Part shown: in pieces, positions 17,192 to 26,499 of the stretch
Layout: every line of letters starts with the position of its first letter
How positions within the stretch are numbered: the stretch's first letter is position 1
Assembly: GCF_001435505.1 (NCBI RefSeq)
Contig: NZ_AZDO01000050.1
Coordinates: 16,152 to 80,151 of the forward strand
DNA: 64,000 bases
From: Companilactobacillus futsaii JCM 17355
GTDB taxonomy: Bacteria; Bacillota; Bacilli; Lactobacillales; Lactobacillaceae
Direction: 5' to 3'
The notes under the pieces: model-generated
Databases searched by the model: none
Seen by the model: only the letters and a program-made list of their open reading frames with translations
Told to the model about the DNA's origin: nothing
Program-made: the position numbers and the translations under genes

Positions 17192-18583
17192 TTGTCAAGT
17201 TCTGCAATTACAACAAACTTTATTATCATACTTATTACCTTTATCTTTGCTTTCTTCTTCGTGGCTGCTGAATTTGCTTTAGTTCAAACCAGATCCAGTC
17301 AACTAGAAGATGCCATTCAAAAAGGTGAAGGAAATAAAAAGAAATTAAAACGTGCTTTAAAGATGGTCAATAACCTAAACGAATACTTATCAACAACTCA
17401 AGTTGGTACTAGTATCGCTGGTATTATTTTAGGTTGGATCGGTGAAAGCACCATCGAATATTTATTAATAGAAGTACTGGGCGTTGCTCACGTTTCAGCT
17501 GGTGGTAGCAGTGGTCTACATGCCTTGAGTTCAATCGTTGGTGTTTTACTACTAACTTATTTGGAAGTGGTTCTAACAGAAATTGTTCCCAAGAATATCT
17601 CTATTGATATGCCAATGAAGATGTTAATGCTAGTCGTTACACCATTACGTTTCTTCCACGTAGCCGTTTATCCATTCGTTTGGTTACTAAATGTTTCAGC
17701 GTCTGGAATCGTCAGATTAATGGGTATGAACCCAGCTGATAGCGAAAATGAGGTCTTCTCTCAATCTGAAATTTTGAGATTATCCAAGTCTTCAATCAAG
17801 GGTGGCGATATGGAACCAGACGACGTTATCTTCATGCAGCGTGCTTTTGAGTTGAACGATAAAGTCGCCAAAGATATCATGGTTGACCGAACAAGCCTTT
17901 ACGTCGTCGATATAACCGACAAGGTCAAAGATGTTATCAAAGACTATTTACAACAAGGTTTTTCAAGATTCCCTGTTGTAGCGGATAACGATAAAGATAA
18001 AGTTCTCGGTTATGTCTATGCCTACGATATCGTTCGTCAAAACCAAGTTGATGGTGATGTTGGAATCAGTCGTATCTTGCGTTCTGTCAATACCGTTCCT
18101 GAAACTATGCCAATTCAAGATATCTTATCCAAGATGATCAAGAAACAGACACCTATCGTTATTGTTGTCGATGAATATGGTGGTACTAGTGGTATTGTTA
18201 CTGATAAAGATATTTATGAAGAATTGTTTGGAACTGTCAAAGATGAAATTGATGATGTTTCTGATGAGTATATCGTTAAAAACGAAGACGGTTCATACAA
18301 CGTTTCAGGTAAAACTACGTTATACGATTTTGAACGTTACTTCAGAACTGACGTTAGAGAATTTCAAAAATCCGACATCATTACCGTTGGTGGCTATTTA
18401 ATTGAAAAATTCCCTAACCTCCAAAAGGGTTCAACCTTTGATATGGATAATTTCCATTTTGAAGTTGCTGAATTTGACCACGGTTTTGTTAACTGGTTCA
18501 AGGTTACGATCGACAAAAAAGCCGTTACTAAGCAAGATAATTTAGCATCATTAACTGATGTTGATGATTTGAAAGATAAATAA
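17192..18583 (+). CDS. CNNM/CorC (HlyC) family membrane protein with CBS domains
   Basis: A 463-residue member of the CNNM/CorC family (formerly haemolysin C), membrane proteins linked to magnesium or divalent cation efflux. Residues 5-190 form the CNNM (DUF21) transmembrane domain with EFALVQTRSSQLE and LTEIVPKNIS; residues about 205-330 hold a CBS pair (IMVDRTSLYVVD..., TPIVIVVDEYGGTSGIVTDKDI), and the end is a CorC_HlyC domain. The start is taken as TTG 17192-17194, since AGAAGGGG lies at 17174-17181; the frame is open to a GTG at 17147, but that falls on a TATAAT (17153-17158) that is probably the -10. Monocistronic with a strong terminator. Confidence 0.87.
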   Translation: MSSSAITTNFIIILITFIFAFFFVAAEFALVQTRSSQLEDAIQKGEGNKKKLKRALKMVNNLNEYLSTTQVGTSIAGIILGWIGESTIEYLLIEVLGVAHVSAGGSSGLHALSSIVGVLLLTYLEVVLTEIVPKNISIDMPMKMLMLVVTPLRFFHVAVYPFVWLLNVSASGIVRLMGMNPADSENEVFSQSEILRLSKSSIKGGDMEPDDVIFMQRAFELNDKVAKDIMVDRTSLYVVDITDKVKDVIKDYLQQGFSRFPVVADNDKDKVLGYVYAYDIVRQNQVDGDVGISRILRSVNTVPETMPIQDILSKMIKKQTPIVIVVDEYGGTSGIVTDKDIYEELFGTVKDEIDDVSDEYIVKNEDGSYNVSGKTTLYDFERYFRTDVREFQKSDIITVGGYLIEKFPNLQKGSTFDMDNFHFEVAEFDHGFVNWFKVTIDKKAVTKQDNLASLTDVDDLKDK

Positions 18584-18587
18584 AAAG

Positions 18588-18618
18588 CTGAATCCACAAA
18601 AGGGATTCAGTTTTTTTT
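18588..18618. terminator. Bidirectional terminator
   Basis: CTGAATCC (18588-18595) / GGATTCAG (18603-18610) with a 7-nt loop, eight T on the plus strand and an A run on the left side, between convergent genes. Confidence 0.85.
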
Positions 18619-20320
18619 ACTCTTTAGAACGTAAACCTTCGATTTTTCCAAAGTCTACTAAATTCAATTTATTGATAAAGATCATCGCTATCATGACCAG
18701 CAACGATAAGAACGATATGCGACGTGCAATTTTTTGCGTCATCGTCTCAAAATAATCAACAACGGCCTTTCCACTGCCATTAACTGTTACTTGAGCTAAA
18801 TTATTATTACTCTTATCTACTCGCAAGCTTGATACTTTGCCTTCTGACTGAGTTGATTGAAAACCATAATAAGCAATGATAGGAATATCTACTTTAGCAT
18901 TCTTGGCATCCTTAAAATCAAAGCTCAAACGAGTCCCATACTGCTTAAACTGACTAATCTTTGCTTTACCAGCCATTATTTTGGGCTTGTGAGACGTTCT
19001 TTGCAAATCACTTAAACTAGTACCTTGAGGCAAATACTCTTGTCCTGCACCAATACTGAAGGGTTCTAATTGATTATATTCACTTTGATCCACAAACTGT
19101 AATGACGAACCTTGTACCAAGCGATAACTGGCCGAAATTGCAAACAATAAAGTAAACAAAATCAAGCCACTTTTAGCTAGTTTACTATTAAATAGTTTTA
19201 AAGGATCACTTGCCACTACAATAGCCAATAATACAGTAACTAACATATCAAAACGCCAAGGATATTGGATCACCTTAAATGGCGTGTGATTCAAAATTAC
19301 CCACGGAAAGACTTTGGTACTGCATAGCAACAAGATAACGCCAATTAATGCAAAATCTTTAACAGCTTTATCTTTAATCTTTGTAAATGACACCACTATT
19401 ACAACTGCTGCAATAAAGAGGACAATACCAATATTAGGCTCTCCTAGACCATTGTTCAAACTCCACTTACTCATATCAAAAAAGCTCGTAGCACCCTTTG
19501 GCAAAATTCCATTTGACTGCGTCAGAACAAATTTTGTATGACGCAATTGTTCAATCATTGGCAAAAAATATGCTGCCGATAATAGCAAAGAACATAACGC
19601 TGCCCAACTTAGTGACAGCAAACGCTTAGGATGCTTGCGGATTTCTTTATACTGACATAACCCAATAATGACTATCAAAACGGCTACCAGAATTGGTGAA
19701 ATTGCATGTGAATATATGATAGCTGTCATTCCGAAGGTCAAATACCACCATTTCTTGCGATTGCCATAAAATATTTCATAAATACCCAACATCGCAATTG
19801 GCAAGAAAATGAAAGCTCCAACTTCTCCTAAATCATGTCGAAACAACAAATTATGTAGACGATAAGTTGATAAAGTATACACAAAACTAAATACCAAACT
19901 ATTGAAATACTTTTGACTGACCTTATAAAAACACAAGAAAGAAATTCCAAAGGTCAAGAAATTAATGAGCAAATAATAACCCATCAATGTATGAGCACTT
20001 GAAAATCCCATCAAACGCAAGAAAGCAGCTGGATACAACAAGAGATTGGAATAAAAGACATCAACAATGTATCCGAAACCGTTCATAAATGACATATTTA
20101 CGAACGGAAAAAACTGATGCCGTTGTAATGAATGATATAAACCTTCAATTCGCATCATGTGAAAACGGTCATCGCTAGTACCCAAATAAGACCAAATCTT
20201 TCCATGATAAAATTGTGTTTGATAAAGCGTTAAAAAACTAACTAATAAAAAAAGTAAAACTGTAAAGAAAACTATTAAGGTTTCTTTAGTTGATTTTTTC
20301 TTCAAAAAACTTAATTGCAT
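18617..20320 (-). CDS. Large polytopic membrane protein (PTPS-related/GT-C-like), paralogue A
   Basis: A 567-residue protein with 10-12 hydrophobic segments up to about residue 400, then a soluble domain of about 120 residues and a final membrane helix. The early motif TSDDRFHMMRIEGLYHSL in the first outer loop is typical of the '6-pyruvoyl-tetrahydropterin synthase-related' membrane family, whose acidic loop motif resembles GT-C glycosyltransferases using lipid-linked sugars. Function is not established; cell-envelope glycosylation is plausible. The start is ATG 20318-20320 (GGAAGG at 20331-20336); a longer frame to 20368 is less likely. It follows a paralogue (20368-22023) by 47 nt with shared motifs such as SIGAGQEYLP. 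Confidence 0.75.
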   Translation of the reverse strand: MQLSFLKKKSTKETLIVFFTVLLFLLVSFLTLYQTQFYHGKIWSYLGTSDDRFHMMRIEGLYHSLQRHQFFPFVNMSFMNGFGYIVDVFYSNLLLYPAAFLRLMGFSSAHTLMGYYLLINFLTFGISFLCFYKVSQKYFNSLVFSFVYTLSTYRLHNLLFRHDLGEVGAFIFLPIAMLGIYEIFYGNRKKWWYLTFGMTAIIYSHAISPILVAVLIVIIGLCQYKEIRKHPKRLLSLSWAALCSLLLSAAYFLPMIEQLRHTKFVLTQSNGILPKGATSFFDMSKWSLNNGLGEPNIGIVLFIAAVVIVVSFTKIKDKAVKDFALIGVILLLCSTKVFPWVILNHTPFKVIQYPWRFDMLVTVLLAIVVASDPLKLFNSKLAKSGLILFTLLFAISASYRLVQGSSLQFVDQSEYNQLEPFSIGAGQEYLPQGTSLSDLQRTSHKPKIMAGKAKISQFKQYGTRLSFDFKDAKNAKVDIPIIAYYGFQSTQSEGKVSSLRVDKSNNNLAQVTVNGSGKAVVDYFETMTQKIARRISFLSLLVMIAMIFINKLNLVDFGKIEGLRSKE

Positions 20321-20367
20321 AAAATAAATGCCTTCCTTTGTACATGCAATATCACATATTATACTCA

Positions 20368-22023
20368 CTATTCAATTTTTGAAGAAACCTTATTTTGACG
20401 AAAAAGCCAAATAATCATTATTAAAAAGCTAATTAAAGATATCGCTTTGCTGATTTTTTGAATAGGTGTTTTTTGATAATTCACTCGTAAAATCCCTTTA
20501 CCACAGACTTTCACTTGAGCTAAGCCATTATTAGTTTGATCCATTTTTATTGCTGAAACCTGTCCAGTAGACGAATTGGATGAATATCCATAATATCCAA
20601 TAATCGGTAAGTCGATTTTACTACTCTCAGTGGCATTAAAATCAAACTTTATAGCTGAATCTTTTTGTTGGAAATTTTTAATTTTTACCGCCCCACTTTT
20701 AACTTCGGGAACATGTTTTGTCTGACGCAACTGTTTTAAACTTGCATCTTTGGGCAAATACTCTTGTCCTGCACCGATACTGTAAACGTCTAGATTGTTA
20801 AAAGCAGCGTAACTATCGTCTTGAGCTGGATGGTTAGTTACCAAACTAAATTCCGCTAAAAAGATCATCAGGATAGTTAAACTTATGATTACACCTTTTT
20901 TCCAAAAACTATTCAACAATTTCCAAGGATCACTAGCCAAGACGATTGCAAATAAGATCGTTACTAACATATTAAAGCGCCAAGGAAATTGAATCATATT
21001 CAAAGGTGTATGAATAAACAACTTCCACGGAAAAATATCAGTTGTCATCAATAATAGAATTTCACCGATAATGCCAAAGTCACGAATAGCAGGCGTTGCT
21101 TTCCAAATTATTATTGGGATAGCCAAGGCCATTAATAACATTAAGATACCGATATTTTGTTCAAAAAGGTCATTCTTCAAACTAAATTTGACCAATTCAT
21201 GAACTCGCATACTACCTTGAGAAACGTAAATCAGTGGCGCATTAGTCAATTTAAATTGTGTATGCTTTAACTGTTCATACATTGGCAAAAAATAGCCTAG
21301 ACTCAATAATAACGACGTTAATCCTGAATAAATCAACGTTAAAATTCTTTTTGGTTCTTTGATCAAAATTTTGAGACGAAAAAGAATGACTAATAAAATA
21401 AAAATGGCAATTAATATCGGTGATAAGGCATGCGAATAAATAACAGCCGTCATTCCAATCGTCAAATACCACCACTTGTTGTTATTTCCATAAAAAATCT
21501 CGTACACGCCTAAAACAACAATCGGTAAAAATGTCAAAGTTAATACTTCGCCAATATCAAAGCGACGGACCATATCAAAAATTCGATAAACCGATAAAGT
21601 ATAGACGAAGCTAAAAACTAGACTCTTGCCAAACTTTTGACTAGCTATGTAATACGAAACAAATGAAATCACGAAGGTTACAAAATTTATCAAAATGTAA
21701 AAACAAATAAAGGCTTGAACAGTTGTCAGCCCTAGAAGTCTTAAGAATGCTACCGGATAAAGCCACAAATTAGAGTAAAAAACATTGGCAATATATCCAA
21801 ACCCATCCAAAAATGACATGTTGACGATAGGAAAGAAATTGCCATGTTTGATAGATTCATACAAACCTTGCATTCTCATAACGTGGAAACGACCATCATT
21901 ACCCATTTCCAAAAAAGACCAGATGTGTCCATCCAGCCCAGTCAAATAAATTGAAAGAATACTAATTACTAAAAATAAAATCAATGTCAGTGGGAATTTA
22001 TATCTTAAAAGTATTTTTTTCAT
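20368..22023 (-). CDS. Large polytopic membrane protein (PTPS-related/GT-C-like), paralogue B
   Basis: A 551-residue paralogue of the next gene downstream, with the same order: N-terminal membrane segment, GNDGRFHVMRMQGLYESI loop motif, about ten further membrane segments, SIGAGQEYLPKDASL at the membrane-to-soluble transition, a beta-rich domain and a C-terminal helix. The acidic loop motif suggests a GT-C-like glycosyltransferase, not proven. The ATG at 22021-22023 lies only about 15 nt after the T run of a strong terminator, and its ribosome site is poor, so expression may depend on readthrough of that terminator or on a promoter inside the upstream gene. Confidence 0.75.
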   Translation of the reverse strand: MKKILLRYKFPLTLILFLVISILSIYLTGLDGHIWSFLEMGNDGRFHVMRMQGLYESIKHGNFFPIVNMSFLDGFGYIANVFYSNLWLYPVAFLRLLGLTTVQAFICFYILINFVTFVISFVSYYIASQKFGKSLVFSFVYTLSVYRIFDMVRRFDIGEVLTLTFLPIVVLGVYEIFYGNNNKWWYLTIGMTAVIYSHALSPILIAIFILLVILFRLKILIKEPKRILTLIYSGLTSLLLSLGYFLPMYEQLKHTQFKLTNAPLIYVSQGSMRVHELVKFSLKNDLFEQNIGILMLLMALAIPIIIWKATPAIRDFGIIGEILLLMTTDIFPWKLFIHTPLNMIQFPWRFNMLVTILFAIVLASDPWKLLNSFWKKGVIISLTILMIFLAEFSLVTNHPAQDDSYAAFNNLDVYSIGAGQEYLPKDASLKQLRQTKHVPEVKSGAVKIKNFQQKDSAIKFDFNATESSKIDLPIIGYYGYSSNSSTGQVSAIKMDQTNNGLAQVKVCGKGILRVNYQKTPIQKISKAISLISFLIMIIWLFRQNKVSSKIE

Positions 22024-22037
22024 GATTTTGGCCTAAT

Positions 22038-22076
22038 AAAAAAAGAGAACTCGAAGATTAATCCTCAAGTTCCCTC
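22038..22076 (-). terminator. Strong terminator between the HAD operon and the paralogue pair
   Basis: Long imperfect stem: 22045-22059 against 22060-22076, followed on the minus strand by seven T (22038-22044). It sits just before the ATG of the next gene and may act as an attenuator. Confidence 0.8.
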
Positions 22077-22087
22077 AAATTTTGTTT

Positions 22088-22903
22088 TTAGTATTTATAC
22101 TTAACAGTACTGCCCCAATCTAGAATACTGACGATAAATACCATGAAAATAATCGAAATATAACTAATAAATATTCCGTTTAGGACATTGTATAATACAT
22201 CCCTGACATTGTAATCTATATTGTTTACGATGAAATCTTGCAGTGGAAAATAAGTACCACCTAACAGCATTGCCAATAAAATTGACGTACAAATTCCAAC
22301 TGTTCCTAAATGGTGGAAAAACAACATGCTAGATCCAACTTTAGCTCGCAAACGTAACGCTAAAATAACGAATAAAACAGCCGCTATCACCATAATAGTC
22401 TTGATTAACCGTTTAATGGTCTGTATTTGTTCAATCACCGACTCGATCGGTCCCAAATCATTATTGACGATTTGATTCATTATTCCTTCATTGCTCTTGA
22501 TAACCGCGTCAATCTCACTATCAATATTTAAACCATATTTATTAGCTTGATCTTTTAATTTAGTACTGATAGTAGCCAAAATGTTGCTACCGATAGTTAA
22601 TTGTGAGTCATCATCATACACTTCGTCTACTGAAACATTAATGATTCTTCTGACATCCTTATTAGTCAAATTCACTGCTGACAAATCAGTTGAGACAGAA
22701 TAACTATTGACCAATCGACCTAAACGTTGATTTGTATAGTTTCTAATCAAAGTAACATTAGTATCACTACTGACGACTTTTTTGACATAGTTACTGTTCA
22801 AAACTGTGGACAGAGTTATCCCTAAGAAAACGATGACCATTAAACAAATTGACAATAATATCAAAGTAAAACCGTGTCTGTTGTATGACAATGACTTGCT
22901 CAT
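22088..22903 (-). CDS. Unidentified four-helix membrane protein
   Basis: A 271-residue protein I do not recognise. It has a hydrophobic segment at 12-35, a large extracellular region (about 36-165) rich in Asn, Ser, Asp and Val, and three further hydrophobic segments in the C-terminal 100 residues. The outer region has a predicted coiled stretch (SVIEQIQTIKRL). No catalytic motif is evident. The start ATG is 5 nt after the HAD phosphatase stop, so the two are cotranscribed and probably coupled; a link in function is possible but not deducible. Confidence 0.65.
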   Translation of the reverse strand: MSKSLSYNRHGFTLILLSICLMVIVFLGITLSTVLNSNYVKKVVSSDTNVTLIRNYTNQRLGRLVNSYSVSTDLSAVNLTNKDVRRIINVSVDEVYDDDSQLTIGSNILATISTKLKDQANKYGLNIDSEIDAVIKSNEGIMNQIVNNDLGPIESVIEQIQTIKRLIKTIMVIAAVLFVILALRLRAKVGSSMLFFHHLGTVGICTSILLAMLLGGTYFPLQDFIVNNIDYNVRDVLYNVLNGIFISYISIIFMVFIVSILDWGSTVKYKY

Positions 22904-22908
22904 AATTT

Positions 22909-23571
22909 TTAATTCTCCATAGCTAGTTTAGCAATTTCTTGTGGTTTATTTACGATCCATTCTGAATTAGCAGATTTCAATTCAGCATAATCCCCAAAGC
23001 CATAAGTTACCCCAATAGCTTTTAAATTATTTTTATGTGCCCCCACAATATCACTGCTACGATCCCCAACCATAACAAGATTTTTTGTGTCTAACTCAAC
23101 TGAAGTTTTCTCGATTCCATAAGAGATAACGTCTTCTTTTAAAGAGCGAATCGATTCATCTTCAGCTGCCCCAAAAACATGTCGTACATATTGTTTCATA
23201 TTCAGTTGATCAATAATCTTCTTCGCAAAAACTTCTGGTTTTGAAGTCGCAATAAAGATTTCTTTATCAGCTTTCTTTAAGGACTCCATCATATCATAAA
23301 TACCATCAAAAACAGTATACTGCTCCCAGCCTTCTTCTTGATAGTATTCCCGGAAAGCATTTATACTTTGATTAATAAATGGATCATCTGGCGCTACGTG
23401 ATCGTATTTTTGTAAAGACGCACCGATCGTTGGTCCAATAAAAGTGTGCAACGTAGCATCATCGTGTGGAACGTATCCTAAAGTATGATTATACATATAC
23501 TTCAAGCTCTTCATAATTCCAATTTCAGAATTAATAATCGTTCCATCCAAATCAAAAAATAAATTGTTCAA
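22909..23571 (-). CDS. HAD family phosphatase (phosphoglycolate phosphatase/beta-PGM type)
   Basis: A 220-residue haloacid dehalogenase-fold hydrolase, subfamily IA: motif I FFDLDGTI (residues 5-12) with nucleophile Asp7, helical cap domain (about 15-85), motif II IATSKPE (around 109-115), Lys in the ISYGIEKTSVE region and motif IV VMVGDRSSDIVGA. Such enzymes act on small phosphorylated sugars or glycolate phosphate. The start is TTG 23569-23571 with AAAGGA upstream; an earlier ATG is out of frame and closes at once. First gene of an operon with the membrane protein that follows. Confidence 0.85.
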   Translation of the reverse strand: MNNLFFDLDGTIINSEIGIMKSLKYMYNHTLGYVPHDDATLHTFIGPTIGASLQKYDHVAPDDPFINQSINAFREYYQEEGWEQYTVFDGIYDMMESLKKADKEIFIATSKPEVFAKKIIDQLNMKQYVRHVFGAAEDESIRSLKEDVISYGIEKTSVELDTKNLVMVGDRSSDIVGAHKNNLKAIGVTYGFGDYAELKSANSEWIVNKPQEIAKLAMEN

Positions 23572-23658
23572 ATTTTGTTCATCCTTTTATGTTAAATTTA
23601 AGTTATGTAAAGAGTATATAGCATTCAATAGAAAATAACTAACAGTCGTAGGTAGAGT

Positions 23659-25992
23659 ATGGTAAAAATTAAGCAACCTCAAAAATATACCAGTCTCGAC
23701 GAAGGATTAACTAATCAAGAGGTTGATTCCCGAGTACAACGGGGACTGACAAACGTTCAAATCAAAAAATTATCGCGCCCGATTCCAAAAATTTTAGCCG
23801 ATAACTTATTTACTTTGTTTAACTTATTAAATTTGGTCATCGCTATTTTAATTTTTTGGACTGGATCCTACCGAAATCTCTTTTTCCTAGGTCCCGTGAT
23901 TGCCAATATTATTATTGGAAGCTATCAAGAAATCCGTGCCAAAATTACTGTTGATAAAATTAGTTTAGTCAATTCGGCTAATTTTAATGTTACTAGAAAT
24001 TCACAATTAGAAAAAGTCGACATTGCCGATTTAGTTGAAGACGATATCGTAACGATCAAACGTGGTGATACTATCCCTGCTGATGGTATTATCCGCTCCT
24101 CTAACGGTTTACAAACTAATGAATCAAGTATTACTGGTGAAGCTGATACTATCAGTAAAACAACCGACGATGAAGTCTTCTCAGGCAGTTTTGTCGTTGC
24201 CGGTCAAGCTCGAATTCAATTGACGCAAGTTGGCAAAGAAAGCTTTGTTTCTAAAATTTCTTCAGCTGTTGGTAAAGAAAAACGTTCTGTCAGTGTTTTG
24301 ATGAAGATTATAAATAATATTATTAAGATTCTAACATACACTATCATCCCAATTGGTTTATTACTATTTTTCAGAACCTATTCCCAAAACAATAACGTTG
24401 CTAAATCAATTCTCGGAACATCGGCTTCAGTTATTGGTATGATTCCTGAAGGTTTAGTTTTATTAACATCAGTAGCTCTAGCTACAGGGGCTTACAACTT
24501 GTCAAAACGTCATATTTTAGTTCGTTCCTTGAGTGCCATTGAAACTCTAGCTCGAGTCGACGTCTTGTGCCTCGATAAAACTGGGACGATCACAACTGGC
24601 AAATTAACCGTCAAAAAAACTCTCAGTTATCAAACTACTGAACAAACCGTTCAAGCAATTGCTCAAAAGATCGTCGATGTTACTCAAGAAACAAATGCGA
24701 CAGCTTTAGCCGTTCAAGCTTTACAAGTAAAACCTTTTGCAAGCGACGTGAAAGAAGTCATTCCATTTTCATCTGAAACTAAATACTCCGGCTTCGTTGC
24801 CAGTGACAATACCCGTTACATCATGGGTGCCCCAGAGTTCATCATCAAAAAACCTAGCTCAGAAATAACGAATACGATTCAACAAGCAGCTCAAAAAGGA
24901 TTCAGAGTTATTGCTATTCTCAAAGAAACTTCGCAACAAGAAGTCCTAGGCTTATTATTGATTTCTGATGAGATCAGAGAACAAGCTCCTGATACTTTCA
25001 ATTATTTGCACAATCAAGGTATCAATCTCAAAATCATTTCTGGTGACAATCCCGTTACAGTAGCCAACGTTGCTGCTCAGGCCGGGATCGCTTCTGGAGA
25101 CAAATACATCGATATGAGTCAAGTAGGTGAAAAAGAAGATTATCATGAATTAGTCAAATACTATAAAATTTTTGGTCGAGTTCGCCCTACTCAAAAAGCT
25201 CATTTAATCAAAGCTATGCAAGATAACGGTTTAACTGTTGGTATGACTGGCGATGGTGTCAACGATGTTTTGGCTATGCGTCAATCCGATTGTAGCGTTG
25301 CTATTGCTGGTGAAAGCGATGCGGCTGAAGCGGCAGCGGATTTTGTTTTGTTAAATCGTAATTTTGATTCCATGATTTTCATGCTCAATGAAGGACGAAG
25401 AGTAATCAATAACGTAGAACGTGTTGCTTCACTGTTCTTGATCAAAACCATCTATTCAGTAGTGCTCTCAATTCTCTTTATTATTTTGGGAACTGGCTAT
25501 CCTTTCGAACCTTCCCAGTTAACACCAATCAATGCACTAACCGTTGGCATTCCAACCTTCCTACTAGCCCTAGAGCCAAACTACACTCCACCAGCAGGAC
25601 GGTTTATGCACAACGTCATGGAAATTGCTTTGCCTGCCGCCATTTGCAATATCTTATTTATCGTCGTAATTTCTATTTTGGGGAATCATCTTAATTTCTC
25701 ATACGAAATTACTTCAACCTTATCCGTCTTTACGATCGGTGTAATTGGATTCTGTGCTTTGATTTCGATTGCCAATCCTCTATATGTCAGAAAACAGATC
25801 ATGATTGGCATTGCCTTTATGCTTTTCATTATTACTTTCATTTTTAGTGAAAAAGCTTTTGGTTTACAAAGTATCTTAAATTGGCACTACACATACTTAT
25901 ATGTAGCGATTTTCCTAACTGCTTGGCCTTTGTTCATGTTCATGCGTGAAGTTTTGGGTCGGCGTGTATTTTCAAGAATTAATTGGAAATAG
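23659..25992 (+). CDS. P-type ATPase, cation-translocating (CtpE/calcium-type)
   Basis: A 777-residue P-type ATPase. Visible motifs in order: ITGEAD actuator loop (158-163), fourth membrane segment IPEGLVLL (262-269), phosphorylation site DKTGTIT (306-312), nucleotide-binding domain to about 480, and the hinge MTGDGVND (about 528-535). There are no N-terminal heavy-metal CxxC motifs, so it is not a copper or zinc pump; the PEGL site resembles calcium or manganese type II pumps and mycobacterial CtpE. Membrane helices total about ten. It is monocistronic in front of a bidirectional terminator. The transported ion is inferred only. Confidence 0.85.
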   Translation: MVKIKQPQKYTSLDEGLTNQEVDSRVQRGLTNVQIKKLSRPIPKILADNLFTLFNLLNLVIAILIFWTGSYRNLFFLGPVIANIIIGSYQEIRAKITVDKISLVNSANFNVTRNSQLEKVDIADLVEDDIVTIKRGDTIPADGIIRSSNGLQTNESSITGEADTISKTTDDEVFSGSFVVAGQARIQLTQVGKESFVSKISSAVGKEKRSVSVLMKIINNIIKILTYTIIPIGLLLFFRTYSQNNNVAKSILGTSASVIGMIPEGLVLLTSVALATGAYNLSKRHILVRSLSAIETLARVDVLCLDKTGTITTGKLTVKKTLSYQTTEQTVQAIAQKIVDVTQETNATALAVQALQVKPFASDVKEVIPFSSETKYSGFVASDNTRYIMGAPEFIIKKPSSEITNTIQQAAQKGFRVIAILKETSQQEVLGLLLISDEIREQAPDTFNYLHNQGINLKIISGDNPVTVANVAAQAGIASGDKYIDMSQVGEKEDYHELVKYYKIFGRVRPTQKAHLIKAMQDNGLTVGMTGDGVNDVLAMRQSDCSVAIAGESDAAEAAADFVLLNRNFDSMIFMLNEGRRVINNVERVASLFLIKTIYSVVLSILFIILGTGYPFEPSQLTPINALTVGIPTFLLALEPNYTPPAGRFMHNVMEIALPAAICNILFIVVISILGNHLNFSYEITSTLSVFTIGVIGFCALISIANPLYVRKQIMIGIAFMLFIITFIFSEKAFGLQSILNWHYTYLYVAIFLTAWPLFMFMREVLGRRVFSRINWK

Positions 25993-26007
25993 ATATAGTA
26001 GTAATAT

Positions 26008-26060
26008 AAAAAACAAATGGCATCTATTCAAAGAAATCTGAATAGATGTCATTTTGATTT
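26008..26060. terminator. Bidirectional terminator
   Basis: AATGGCATCTATTCA (26016-26030) / TGAATAGATGTCATT (26039-26053) pair at 14 of 15 positions, with a T-rich right side for the ATPase gene and an A run at 26008-26013 for the small-protein operon on the minus strand. Confidence 0.8.
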
Positions 26061-26086
26061 ACTAAAATAAATGACGATAATATCTT

Positions 26087-26239
26087 TTATTTAATTCTTC
26101 TCATAATTACTGCACTCAATAATATAGCTACAACCAACACTGCCCCAATAACTGTTTGACTGACTTTCAACATGCTTAACCCAAAAACAACAATGAAGGC
26201 GACAAATCCCATAATCAAACCTTGCATACTTCTATCCAT
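26087..26239 (-). CDS. Small membrane protein (50 residues)
   Basis: The ATG at 26237-26239, preceded by TAGGGAGAAAA, gives a 50-residue protein (MDRSMQGLIMG...RRIK) with two hydrophobic segments and a basic end. A longer frame exists but lacks a ribosome site and overlaps the upstream small gene. It follows the stop of the 52-residue protein by 10 nt, so the two form an operon. Function unknown. Confidence 0.65.
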   Translation of the reverse strand: MDRSMQGLIMGFVAFIVVFGLSMLKVSQTVIGAVLVVAILLSAVIMRRIK

Positions 26240-26249
26240 AATTTTCTCC

Positions 26250-26408
26250 CTACTTATCAACCTTTTTGGCAATTGCATAGATGACTAAACCAACAACTAT
26301 GGCATAAATCAAGCTCTGAACTAACATATTCAATTTCAATGTTGAAACAATCCCGACGACTAAAGCAGCTGCCATGACTATCAGCAACATTCTAATCATT
26401 CCATGCAT
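26250..26408 (-). CDS. Small membrane protein (52 residues)
   Basis: Starting at the ATG 26406-26408, with a strong AGGAGG site at about 26416-26421, the frame encodes 52 residues with two hydrophobic segments (LLIVMAAALVVGIV and LIYAIVVGLVIYAIA) and ends KKVDK at the TAG 26250-26252. The composition and layout resemble the neighbouring 50-residue protein, and the ribosome sites are good for both. It is first in the two-gene operon and has a cre-like site upstream. No function is known to me. Confidence 0.65.
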   Translation of the reverse strand: MHGMIRMLLIVMAAALVVGIVSTLKLNMLVQSLIYAIVVGLVIYAIAKKVDK

Positions 26409-26444
26409 TTTATTGCCTCCTTTTGGTTATAGTGTAACCCAGAA

Positions 26445-26458
26445 TGTAAGCGGGAACA
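26445..26458. promoter_or_regulatory. Candidate cre (CcpA) site upstream of the small-protein operon
   Basis: TGTAAGCGGGAACA matches the cre consensus TGWAANCGNTNWCA at 13 of 14 positions. On the minus strand it overlaps a possible -35 (TTGTTC) that is 17 nt from a TACACT -10, so CcpA binding there would repress. Confidence 0.45.
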
Positions 26459-26460
26459 AA

Positions 26461-26494
26461 ATAAAAAATACACCAACAAAAGTCAGTGTATTTT
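26461..26494 (-). terminator. Terminator after the SLAP surface protein gene
   Basis: AAAATACAC (26465-26473) / GTGTATTTT (26486-26494) with a 12-nt loop and T-rich tail on the minus strand. Confidence 0.7.
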
Positions 26495-26499
26495 AGAAT

